The notes under the pieces were generated by a model. It was not told the DNA's origin and made no database searches. It saw only the letters and a list, made by a program, of their open reading frames with translations. A stretch of 45,297 nt of DNA from the NCBI GenBank assembly GCA_028456385.1, contig JALNQF010000336.1, forward strand, positions 1-45,297. The letters are read 5' to 3'. Shown piece by piece: positions 33,621 to 42,677 of this stretch. Origin of the DNA: Ophiosphaerella korrae (Eukaryota; Ascomycota; Dothideomycetes; Pleosporales; Phaeosphaeriaceae). A program made the position numbers and the translations under genes. The first letter of the stretch is position 1. Each line of letters opens with the position of its first letter.

Positions 33621-34389
33621 TCATTCGGCTTGTGACTTACAAAATATGAATTGACTGTGTTGTAAAGTTTCTACTACTATCTTTGCGCTCTCCAGTTCTT
33701 CGTCAGACAAGGGAGCGAGAAATGGTCCTAGAAGATTAAAGAAGCCAATATCCCGCGGGAGGAACTGGTACACTATGTGGTCGAAGAATCGAGGGAAATA
33801 CCCGGCGGCGGACCAGTCGATGAGATAGAAGCGATTGCCATTCACCATAATGTTTCTTGGATTAAAATCCAGATGGCACATAGATAGGGTATAGCGACGA
33901 AGATCAAGCGTGTGACTTGGGCTGGGTGAACGTAGCTTGAGCCAAAGTTGGAGGTCATCAGGCTTCGAAAACCCCACCTCTTCATGTTCAGGCCAGAGCA
34001 CACCAGATACTGGCCCGCCTCCAAGTGGTCCCGGCTTCGTCGCTCCCTGTTGATGGATATGATCTAGGACCTTGCCTAGCTCCTCAACCATGTTTTTTGC
34101 GCTCACTAGGTCAAGCGTATCGCCATCCACGTAGTCCACCACGATATACCCAATCCCCTCTTTCTGCACGAACTGATAAGCTGTTGGCATATTGACTATG
34201 TCTGCGTCGAGGTGCTGCTGTGCGACCTGTTGGTTCCTAGATTCTTGAACGGTAACAAAGCGACTTAAACTTTACGGCCAGGCTGTCTGTGATGCGCACC
34301 ACCTTGTTTGAGCACTGCGGCACTGAGAGAACTGTGGTTGCTGGGTCGTTACAGAGCAAGATGATTTGATCGTTAGTGAGAGCAGACAT
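33621..34389 (-). pseudogene. APH/choline-kinase-like phosphotransferase gene with one frameshift
   Basis: Start ATG 34389, stop near 33621. The N-terminal ~43 residues (V-V-R-I-T-D-S-L-A-V-K-F, carrying the nucleotide-binding Lys) are in one frame. From about 34255 downward the homology continues in another frame (V-T-V-Q-E-S-R-N-Q-Q, then G-Y-I-V-V-D-Y-V-D-G). The catalytic loop C-H-L-D-F-N-P-R-N (about 33850-33880) and the metal-binding L-I-D-W-S-A-A-G (about 33805-33830) are intact. The span is 769 nt, exactly one base more than 256 codons, so a single-base insertion between 34250 and 34265 explains it. A 49-nt GT..AG intron would also restore frame but would delete the conserved Lys region, so I favour a frameshift or sequence error. 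These fungal proteins are small-molecule kinase-like; the substrate is unknown. Confidence 0.75.
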
Positions 34390-34758
34390 AATGTATAGAG
34401 AATGAACGGTGGTGTGAGGGAACTGTGGGCAGGAGGACTGGGCATTAAGATAGTAGCATAAAGATATATTGAGACGAATCATTAAGGGTATTTGGGAGTC
34501 GTCGAACAGAACTATAAGGCCCGATACGTAGGCGGGCCGACTATATTCTGGGGGTTTGTTACACGTGACCTTGATTGCATCATGAAAAAGCGGATCTTGA
34601 GATCCTATGCTAAACATAAAGGAGCGAAGAATATATAAAAGAGGAAATGCTATTAAGGCCCGGCAAAGTCGATAATGATGTTATTTTCTTGCGTGACGTT
34701 AAGGTGTGAGAAGATTTAGTATTCTGGGTAGAATAACCGCGATATCTCCTTGGAAGAA
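34390..34758. other. Region between the APH-like and sirtuin relics
   Basis: Upstream region of the APH-like gene and downstream of the sirtuin. An AT-rich ATATATAAAAG lies near 34630. An in-frame minus-strand extension to 34617 exists, but ATG 34389 fits the family start better. Confidence 0.4.
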
Positions 34759-35588
34759 CTAGTCATTATCATTTAATTTATCCACTAGCTGGTGGTCCGC
34801 ATCGATAATAGCTAAAGATGCTCTACATGCTCGCGCTGTATCTACTTATTCTGCAGCTGGGAAAACTTCCAAGCTTGTGCTAGCAGCGATGACCAGATCG
34901 ATGGGTTCTTCCGATATCTACTTATTAATTCTGTCTGGTGCACTAGCAGCGAGTCTCTCACTGAACCAAACGACTCCTAGGCGCAATAGATTTGTACATT
35001 TGGGGCAATGTGGAAGGTCGGATAATGCTGCTGGGCGTGACTGATGATTAGTATCGGACAGCGATAGTAGGAATGGAATGTCATGCGGCATATGAACGTT
35101 GGTGTTGTAATCGCATGTAGTGCATCGAACGATCTTCAAGGTACCGTGAATGCTTAGTAGCCTTGACATGGGATGATCAGTTTGCTCGAGAAGCCCTGGT
35201 CTGATATTAGCGCACGGCCTACACGATTCCTGTCTTCTAGACTAATATCTGTACCATCGACATTTTTATTGATAGTCAACCATCCTTCATGCTGCTTAGC
35301 AAGAGCCGCCAACGCATGATGTGCTGCATTTGGCTGAGCCGCCAATGACTTGAGTAGGCGCTCGCCGTAAAAGATCCACACAGTAACTGGATCCTCTTGA
35401 AACTTCTTGGGTGAGGCAAGCTCTCTCAAATTGATGTCGTTCCATAAACCGTTCGTCCCACGCCAGGTGGCTAGGCCAGACGGTGCGCTGAGCCCAGCAC
35501 CCACTAGGCACAGAACTCGCGGAGATGCTTCCAGGAAATCTACAAAAGTTGACCAAGTCGAATCATCGCCAGTATTAGCACCATCCAT
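34759..35588 (-). pseudogene. Sirtuin (Sir2-family NAD-dependent deacylase) with two in-frame stops
   Basis: From ATG 35588: the NAD-binding G-A-G-L-S-A-P-S-G-L-A-T-W-R-G (about 35510-35460), then L-W and A-H-H-A-L, then K-N-V-D-G. A 59-nt intron (35196-35254, GT..AG) joins V-D-G to L-L-E-Q. After it come the catalytic S-I-H-G, zinc ligands C-T-T-C and C-P-K-C, G-V-V-W-F-S-E, then P-I-D-L-V-I-A-A-S-T-S, A-A-E, and V-D-T-A-R. Two stops break this frame: TAG at about 34916-34918 (a CAG->TAG style change) and TAA near 34836 where Tyr is usual. The C-terminus ends at 34759. WFGE reads WFSE, a G->A change. Short sirtuins of this kind are related to the SIRT5-like branch by overall layout (inference). 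The truncated product would lack the second half of the NAD fold. Confidence 0.8.
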
Positions 35589-35599
35589 GCTGAAGCCAA

Positions 35600-36150
35600 G
35601 GTAGAGTTTGGGTGTGCCCGTGGCTCTCTAGCTCATATATCTTGTTGCGAAGACGAGGACGCCAACTGCACGACGTATAACGTGTCTAGATATGAATAAA
35701 AGGAGACCGGCCATCGCGCTGAGGTGCGGGAGGGTTATTCGCCGATATCGCGGCTAGTACCGGGCCGGGCCTGGACAACGGGGAAATATTCGCGCCACAA
35801 CATGTTTGCCTGAGCCCAGAGCTCCCTCTCTAGATTAAGTGCCGCTTATATATCGTAGTTAATACTACCGCTAAGAATAAGGATCGTGTAGAACCCGCAT
35901 AAATGCCGCAACTGTCGTAGAAATAGTCGTAGTAGGCAGTGCAAGGGCGCTGTCTGCAGGGAGAACGTATAAACTTAAAGTAACGGCCGCGTATCGCCCT
36001 CTCAAGCAGCGTAGGTAGCATTATCGTACCACGGGTTAGCCTAGCTTATCTAAAAATTAGCTACTAAATAGTCATTACAACCTAGCTGTGCGCGCCTTTT
36101 AGCTATCTAAAGATTGTCGCAAGTTAAAGCTCTGCTCCATACAATTCAGG
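35600..36150. other. Intergenic, no gene supported
   Basis: Mixed GC up to about 35830, then AT-rich. A 63-codon minus-strand frame at 35830-36021 shows no recognisable feature. Confidence 0.4.
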
Positions 36151-36152
36151 TT

Positions 36153-36192
36153 AGCTCGCTGCAGTAAGCTCGCTGCAGTAAGCTCGCTGCAC
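36153..36192. repeat. Short tandem repeat, 14-bp unit, about 2.9 copies
   Basis: AGCTCGCTGCAGTA occurs at 36153-36166 and 36167-36180, followed by AGCTCGCTGCAC at 36181-36192. Confidence 0.9.
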
Positions 36193-36740
36193 GAGCCGCT
36201 CGAGCTGCTCCACTGTGTGTATAAGTAGCTCAGCTCGGATAGCTCTTCAATCAATCATCATCTCCCACTCATTCCTGAGCTCGCATCTCGCAACAGTAAC
36301 AGCAAGGCTATCTTAAGGGCTAATTCAATGGCAGCTCTCTTGAAAGCTTAAAATTAACGCTTATGAGCTCAAGTTAATTAGTTTATAACCTAGTATGTAA
36401 GGAAACAGGCTAGGATTGATCTAAATAAACGCTTTAGTAACGTAGTTAAGATTAAGGCTGCGCAAGACTAGGCAGCGATCTTAAAGGCAGAGAAGGCTAT
36501 GAGGAAGGCAGTAGATAAGTCTAACAAGTCTATATATAAAGCAGCTACTCATATAAACCAGGCCGTACTTGGCCTGAAGTGAGTATAAGTTGACGTTGTG
36601 GAGTATTACATTTTGAAGCTGATCAATCAAATTCGGTGGGGGTGGCTTAACACCAGGGGTGGCCTAACTCCATATGCCCTAGCTTGCCTCTGGAGGAAGA
36701 GCAAAATGCCAAAAGCACTGTTCTCTGCCTCTTTGAGCTT
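36193..36740. other. No gene supported
   Basis: Sequence of partly RIP-like composition between the short tandem repeat and the patatin relic. The segment around 36430-36540 is purine-rich and Lys/Glu-coding in places, but has stops. Confidence 0.35.
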
Positions 36741-36744
36741 GGGG

Positions 36745-37512
36745 TACCTTTTTCTACGAACCCGGACTAGTACGCTCTTCCTGCAATGCTGCTTGCGCAC
36801 GCCTGCGCACAATGTCCTCCAGCCCGCCGAGTACACTGGGTCAGTAGTACCGCCCGATGCTGTCGAGCAACGGCCGCTCGCGCTGAAACCTCTCTGCTGT
36901 CTGCTCTATCTCCGTTGCGATTGCTACTAGCGTCTTGCTAACGTGGAAGACGTCGTCTTTGAACGGCTTGAGTGACAGTACGCCTGTTTTGATCGACACT
37001 AGGCACTTGGCCCGGCGCTCTAGTGGCTCTGGTCTCTACGCCAGCTGCGCCTTGTCCTACACCTCCCGCCCTGGGTTGTTCGCCCCCGTCGCCCGGTCTA
37101 CAAACTCCTCTCTGAATCTTCCCACTGCGATTGGGTCGAAGAAGGAGGTTGCCGCCGAGGTGGCCCGGCAGGCCTCCCATATCGTCACGCTGTTCAAGAG
37201 GCCGTTGTTGCCGCGCGGCGTCCCGCAGCTCGTGAGGCAGACTGTCTCGCTAGTCTGCTTGCTCGTTGCGCACACAAAGCTGCTGCAGGTCCTTGAGCAG
37301 CGCGTCCTCCTGCAGGCCTTGCTGCTTGGCGACCTCCCTGATGGCCCGCGCCAGCTCCTCAGAGTCGGACCAGCCCTGCACCTTGCCCTTGACCGTTACT
37401 CGGTGTCGTGTCTTGCGGAGCACGCCGTCTGAGAAAGACAGGTACGCGGCGATGCAGGCCACGCACCCCGCCGCCGTCGAGCGCGAGCAGGCCGAGGTCG
37501 TTGCTAGACATG
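36745..37512 (-). pseudogene. Patatin-like phospholipase, broken, nucleophile region deleted
   Basis: ATG 37512 opens M-S-S-N-D-L-G-L-L-A-L-D-G-G-G-V-R-G, the patatin oxyanion motif DGGGxRG. The frame then jumps directly to A-C-I-A-A-Y-L-S-F-S-D, so the ~45 residues that should hold the GxSxG nucleophile elbow are absent. Homology continues through R-H-R-V-T-V-K-G-K and E-L-A-R-A. In a second frame come C-A-T-S-K-Q-T-S, T-I-W-E-A-C-R-A-T-S-A-A and D-R-A-T-G-A-N-N-P, the catalytic Asp loop with its Gly changed to Arg. A third part (V-S-I-K-T-G-V, then L-V-A-I-A-T-E-I-E-Q-T-A) carries stops. Patatin domains of this type often sit at the N-terminus of fungal NLR-like or TPR proteins. This copy cannot be active. 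Confidence 0.82.
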
Positions 37513-37514
37513 GT

Positions 37515-37763
37515 GGGTGGGTAGTGAACAGCGGAAGTCATGTAGGTAGCATGCAACAGCACAGCGACCCGAAGTCGTGAGAGAAGGCGTCGTGTTTGGG
37601 TTCATGCCGAGGATCCACCTTGCTGCCTTCATTTCTCGATCGAGTGGAAGGTGACTCTTAACAACAAGCTTATGTCCAAAGATACAGAGCAGAACCTAGT
37701 GCCGGCGCCTAGATTCCTATAATCGCCTACAAACTTACTGAACCAGCACCCTCTTCTCATCTC
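37515..37763. other. Spacer between the patatin relic and the P450 gene
   Basis: 250 bp with normal composition. It holds the P450 3' end region. No feature seen. Confidence 0.4.
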
Positions 37764-39602
37764 CTAGTCACCGGCTTTCTGATCATCAACCTTCGCTTCG
37801 TCCTCCCTCTGTCTATACATAACTTTCTGCGTAACCGGCACCCAAGCTGAAGGCCCTGAAACTTGCTCCGCCACCTTACCCTCCTCAGCATACTTCCAGT
37901 CATACTTGAGCAACAAGTGGATCAAGCCAATTTTGATCTCATTGCTAGCGAAGAACCTGCCAGGGCAAGCATGTCTACCATGTCCGAATCCGAGATGCTC
38001 CGAGGAAGTAGTGACGTACTGCCACTTATTGCTTTCTCTGGCTTCGCGTTTTTGTAGAAAGCGGTCGGATTGGAAGACGTGTGGGGAGGGGTAGATGGAT
38101 TCCTTGAATGCGAAGTCGGTGTTGACGCAGAGTTTGGCGCCTTTGGGGATGATGGTGCCGTCGGAGAGGGTGACAGTTTTCATGGCTTTGCGTTCCATGG
38201 AGACTGACAACTTGTTAATTCTCCTTTCGCCAAATGTGGTGGCGGGAAAACATTTTGTGGGACACCTACTCATACTCAACTGGTGTAACCTCTGGGATTC
38301 TTTCAAGACGCTATCCAGGTATTTCATCTGCTGCAACGACGTCTTCTCCAAACTGCCGTCTTTCAAGACCGATGTCATCTCCTCCTTCAAGCGCGGAATG
38401 ATTTCGGGATGATCGAGCAGATCCAGCATCAGGTAGCTGAGCGCTTCGGTCGTAGTATGGATTGCCGCAATAGCGAGAAACAACTGTGCATCTTCCATTT
38501 TCACCGCATACGATTTACTCCTCGCCACATCGTCGATCCAGCTAACCATATCCGCAGTCTCGGAAGCTCCCCCTTCGGCTTTTCGTCTCGCCATCCGCTC
38601 TTGTACAATAGGCGCCACGATCTCGCGGGTTATATCTCTTTCCTTCCGAACGCGGCGGCATTCGGGGATGAACCAGTGGACGATGGGTCGGAGCAATGGA
38701 CTCCATGTCCGCAAAACTCGCGCAGCGTTAAAGGAATCCATGGTATATGAAACGCAAATGTCGGGCCACTTTTCGTTATTGCAGACTTCCTCGCCGAGAA
38801 AGACGCGGCTTGAAAGACGTGCGACGAATTTGTACATTACGGGCTTCAGGTTAATAGATTTCCATTCTATAAAGAAATTAGAATTAGCTTAGGTCAAGGA
38901 CAGTGCGAGTGAGTGCCCTTACCGTCGCTGTTACCTAATAATCGAGAGAGAGACTTGTCAGCTTCAGCGGTCAGCTCTGGTGTCACGACATCTAGTCAGG
39001 TCAGCCGGAGTCTCATCCAAACATTCCTACTCGGGCTGCTATTAACCTAACGAACGCGTTAATTTGAGTTTTACAACGTCCTGAATAATGTTGTGCGATT
39101 TTATCAAAGCAAATGGCTCAAAGCCAGGATATCCAGCAAACATGTTCTAGGAAGGTTAGCTGCGTTCACTAAAACCCACAACACATATAAATAAACTTGA
39201 AGGATAGACACCTCAGCAGCTGACTCGGAAAGGAGAAGGTCCGGATTATTGCGGATCTCGTCTGCGTAGCGATTTGAAAGAATGATCATCGGTCCATTAC
39301 TAGTATGCGTTTGAAAAGCGCCTTTAGCCTGAAAATAGTTAACCAAATTCTCGTACTTGGAACGTCCGTTTTACCTGAGTGATGCCTTTGTCGAGAATAT
39401 CTCTGCAATGAGTAATCCATTGCATTCGAGCTTTTCCCGAGTCCATAAGACCATGTTCGTCAAGTGCGATCCATGGAATATCAGAATGAATCTTCCCGCG
39501 ATAGACGACGGCATAGTGCAAGATGCCCAGTATGCAGCACACGACTGCTGTGAAAACTGGAAAAGCGCCAACGTCTTGGATATGAAGAGAGACAAATAAC
39601 AT
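37764..39602 (-). CDS. Cytochrome P450 monooxygenase, six exons
   Basis: Exons on the minus strand: 39602-39375, 39328-39212, 39146-39047, 38991-38923, 38866-38270, 38203-37764. They join in frame to 1551 nt (516 residues plus stop), the normal P450 length. All five introns are GT..AG, 46-66 nt, several with CTAAC/CTGAC-like branch sites. The fifth (66 nt) has no stop and would read through. The N-terminus has a membrane anchor (F-T-A-V-V-C-C-I-L-G-I-L). Later come M-F-A-G-Y-P-G-F-E-P-F, L-S-S-R-V-F-L-G-E-E, the I-helix A-A-I-H-T-T-T-E, K-helix K-E-S-Q-R-L-H, and heme loop F-G-H-G-R-H-A-C-P-G-R-F-F with the heme-ligating Cys intact. By layout it is one of the ER-bound secondary-metabolism-type fungal P450s (ent-kaurene-oxidase-like group). 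The substrate is unknown and no synthase gene is nearby. It looks functional. Confidence 0.9.
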
Positions 39603-40135
39603 GTTTGGTGGAAGTTTAATGCTAGAACAAGGCCACTGTAGTCTCTTTGTGTATTAACAGTATATCCACGGCGACATCTGTACAGCTATCCCAATTTTTC
39701 TATGGCTTCTTAGGAAATCGCGACTGGCTATCTGAAAGGTTAACGACGGACATCTCGGTGTGGACTTAAAGCTGGGGGTATCCGATGGTGCCGGCACCCC
39801 GCATCCCGATCCGAAGGGCATGAGTAGTGCCTAGAATAAAGAGCCTAGATCAAGCCAGACTAAGCTAGACGGACGCTAGCTAGGAAAACCCGAAGCAGGA
39901 AGGCTATAGAAGCAGGGGTTCTCGGATCGGGGACCCGAAAGTAAAGCGGATAGATAAAAGGAAGATCTCATAGCCAGAGGCCAGAGGATAGTTTCTATAC
40001 ATACCTGGATACAGGGGAGCACGCCGGTTCATGGTTTACCGCAAATGACTTAAAGTCTGCACTGCCATCGTTGAACGCCATGTACACTGTCTCTATCATG
40101 GCGCCGCCCAGTGTTCAAAATAGATAGAGGTAAAT
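39603..40135. other. Upstream region of the P450, no gene
   Basis: It contains an exact 10-bp inverted pair CCCGATCCGA / TCGGATCGGG (39805-39814, 39922-39931) and is otherwise unremarkable. The P450 promoter must lie here. Confidence 0.45.
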
Positions 40136-41067
40136 CCACCTCCATGGACCTCGATCCATTTCCAGAGAGCCATGGAGGTTTGGAAGGACCTCTTGATGTC
40201 TGAGAGACGTTTCAGCTATCCTTTTCGGGAATACTGAAGCTATAGTCGCCGCGGTAAAGTGGATAGTTGGCCCGTGGTCAGCGGTGATTCTCACGTCGTC
40301 TCATCCATCTCATCAGCGATTCTCTCCATTCTCTCCCTCACTGGCCTCTATTTCGCCTAATACCCAACTAAATGCCGCTGGAGGGGTCGCAATCGTCTCA
40401 TCAAGCTGTTGGCCAGTTGAGAAAGCGAACCATCATCCCTCGACGCTTCTTCGCCCTCTGCACAACCGCCATCTAATAGAACCAACTTGACCTTAGATGA
40501 AGAGCCACTCACAGAGCTGGACTCTAAGAACGTCCCAGTCCTTACCAAGCTGCAGCGCACTAATAAGGATAGTCTTGGGGCTCTTCAAGGTGATAGTAGA
40601 CCTGTTTTTCAATTGCCTTTTAACTACTCCTGGGTGGATTTTGATGATCCGGCGCTTGACAGCCTCACTCTGCCAACTGGTGGAGAAATGGGTTGGTGGA
40701 GATACGAGAGCACGCTCAGGAGCTTCGTGGCAGTTGGATGGCCAATATCTTTAATAACGGCGGTGACGATCTCCCATTTCAACTAGAGCTGAATCCTCAC
40801 GACAAAATGATCCTCTTTAAAGATTCTCTCTACTCCGATCATAGCAGCTAGGTAAGCAATTAGATAGCCATTCGGAATCCATTATATCTAGCTTAACCAA
40901 ACGAGTTCACGTGACCTTAGCTCTTCACTTGATATTCACTGTTTATTTAAGGTTTTCGTTATGTAGGTTGTAAACATTGGACGTGTTATATGGGTAGACC
41001 CAATGAGCTTCGCAATCCATCCAAGCCTCCATGGATTTATGGATATGGAGGTGGAGGATCCTCCACC
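40136..41067. mobile_element. Possible inverted-repeat-bounded transposon with an unidentified ORF
   Basis: The left side carries CCACCTCCATGG (40136-40147) and CCATGGAGGTTTGG (40170-40183). The right side carries their inverse, CCAAGCCTCCATGG (41021-41034; 13 of 14 match) and GGATATGGAGGTGG (41041-41054; 10 of 12 over the shared part), ending in a perfect 18-bp palindrome GGTGGAGGATCCTCCACC (41050-41067). This paired order suggests terminal inverted repeats of a ~930-bp element. No target duplication was identified. Confidence 0.45.
40487..40851 (+). pseudogene. Unidentified ORF, probably frameshifted or spliced
   Basis: One frame from ATG 40487 reads F-N-Y-S-W-V-D-F-D-D-P-A-L-D-S-L. A better-looking continuation in another frame (about 40670-40851) reads A-N-W-W-R-N-G-L-V-E-I-R-E-H, then G-S-W-M-A-N-I-F-N-N-G-G-D-D and L-E-L-N-P-H-D-K-M-I-L-F-K, stopping at TAG 40849-40851. 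No intron long enough fits between them, so a frameshift is likely. I do not recognise the family. It lies inside the inverted-repeat-bounded segment. Confidence 0.35.
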
Positions 41068-41326
41068 ATCCATTTCGAACACTGCACAGAAGATTTACAT
41101 ACCACGAAAGTCCTATCTAGTGGACCCCCAACGTGCTCGCGGATCTATAATAGAGTATTATAGTAGAGGCAAACACTTAAGTATCTCCTGCTTTGCTACT
41201 CTTACCTCTCCACGCCTGTACTGCGACTTACAAACTGTTCCCACTGTTTCGCGTCGGCACCGGTACCGGTTTCGTTCGTCCAGGAGTGCTTGTTCTCCCT
41301 ATAACTTGTACTCTCCTGTAGCATGA
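41003..41326 (+). other. Open frame of 107 codons, coding status doubtful
   Basis: It overlaps the right inverted repeat of the candidate element, so at least its first 20 residues are repeat-derived. No motif recognised; the C-terminal third is Arg/Ser-rich as in random frames. Confidence 0.2.
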
Positions 41327-41329
41327 CCT

Positions 41330-41959
41330 TCTCGGCACATACAAAAAGCTATCTTAGTTCTGTGTGCTAGTCGAGCAGCTTATCCCGCATCGCTAGGCAT
41401 GCTTCGAACTTGTTAGCTTTATTATTAATCGAGCCCAGCGAAGCTCAGAACACTTTAATACTCGCAGGAGTAGAGTTAACGTCGAAAGCATCGTCACTAG
41501 GGATAAGTTAGCGCTACAATACATAATCGACTAATAGCTACTACTTCTAGGGTAGTGGCGCTATATTGCGCAGTATAGCGTAGTTAACTCCTAGCTAAGC
41601 GCTAACAAGATTTATTATATGCTATGCTAGCGCATTTAAAGCCAAATATCGAAGCCTATTAGATATAGATAGAGCTATCTAGTTTTCTTTCTTAAGAAGG
41701 TAGAAGTAATATTTTACCTCAAATTATTTCTATTTATAAGTAATAGGCATAGAACTACTAAGAATATAGTCTTTAATATATAAACTACTTAGTATATCTA
41801 CTATATATTAGCGTTCCAAGCTAATAAGAAATTATAGGTATTAGATAATCTCCTTTTAATAAGAAGTAGAAAAAGACGTAAAAGTAGGTATACTTATTCT
41901 CCTTATAGAAAATAGCTAGCTTTACCTATAGCTATATAAAGGAGTTAATCCTTATATCT
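41330..41959. other. AT-rich, RIP-like gap without genes
   Basis: From about 41420 the sequence becomes TA-rich and poor in CA/TG, like the left half of the window. It is probably an old repeat fragment. An inverted pair GTTAGCGCT/AGCGCTAAC occurs at about 41506 and 41601. No coding signal. Confidence 0.6.
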
Positions 41960-42237
41960 TGTAACGAAGGTTCTCGGAACACTCGAGACTCTTGTGAACT
42001 CTGGTACGAGTTGGGGGCGGGGCCGATACACTAGAAATCATGACATTGTATAGTTGTAGTCCAAAGCGGGGCAGATGCGCAACACAGGCGCATAAAAGGC
42101 TCTACACTTGCGAAAAGAGTAAAGCAAGTATTATTCTCTCTTAGATACTAGTAGTACCCTTGAATACTATTCGTCATCCCTTCACTATCTCCTGTGGCCT
42201 ACGGCAAGTACTATTGTCTTCCAGCTACCCCTTAACA
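41960..42237 (+). repeat. Dispersed LTR-like repeat, copy 2
   Basis: It begins TGTAACGAAGG, ends CCCCTTAACA, and is about 278 bp. It aligns in reverse with 29674-29965. A TATA-like ATAAAAGGCTC is at about 42095. Ends of TG..CA type suggest a solo LTR. No target duplication seen. Confidence 0.7.
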
Positions 42238-42677
42238 CACCTACCCGGGCCTACTACCCAGCGAGATTACGGCCGCGATTGAGGCACAATCCCAGCGGCA
42301 CCAAACAGGGCCTTAGAATCCACCAACAATAGCTTATTCAGCTCCAGAGCTTGTGAGTATACTGTAGCCTTATGTGGGTTGTGGCGCGCAATTTCGTGCA
42401 AGATTGCTGTCCTTATGGTACTTCTAGCTCTCGCGATTTCCAATCTCGGCTAGTGCAACACGACCCCGCACGTAGTACCCAATCATTGCGCTGTAGCTTT
42501 GTGTAATTTACATCTGTGGCTTGACACCCAACGTTGGTGCTGCAGCGTTCAGCCGCAGCAGCCTTCTCGGCTCGCTGCGCTCAAGATGGGCTGCAACGGT
42601 CTCGCCGCCTTGCGAAACTACGCCGGAGCCCCCACAGAACCACCACGTCCGCTGCGCCTCAGACCGCACGCCGCATC
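42238..42677. promoter_or_regulatory. Upstream region of the NLR-like gene
   Basis: About 440 bp of GC-balanced sequence between the dispersed repeat and the chosen start. Open frames reaching upstream of 42678 in two frames are not family-like. No clear TATA box, so the promoter assignment is positional only. Confidence 0.35.

Noticed and set aside
34206..34254. 49-nt intron in the APH-like gene
   Set aside because: It would restore frame but remove the conserved Lys segment and clearly homologous residues. A one-base frameshift explains the data better.
36598..37580. Several plus-strand frames of 104-165 codons over the patatin relic
   Set aside because: They are antisense shadows in GC-rich sequence. 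The minus strand carries the patatin motifs.
38095..38892. Plus-strand frames over the P450
   Set aside because: Antisense to a gene with clear motifs and introns.
39805..39931. Possible 127-bp MITE with CCCGATCCGA / TCGGATCGGG ends
   Set aside because: Only 10 bp match and the arms do not extend in either direction. Too short to claim.
41506..41609. Inverted 9-bp pair GTTAGCGCT / AGCGCTAAC
   Set aside because: Short and within AT-rich sequence. May be chance; no other element signs.
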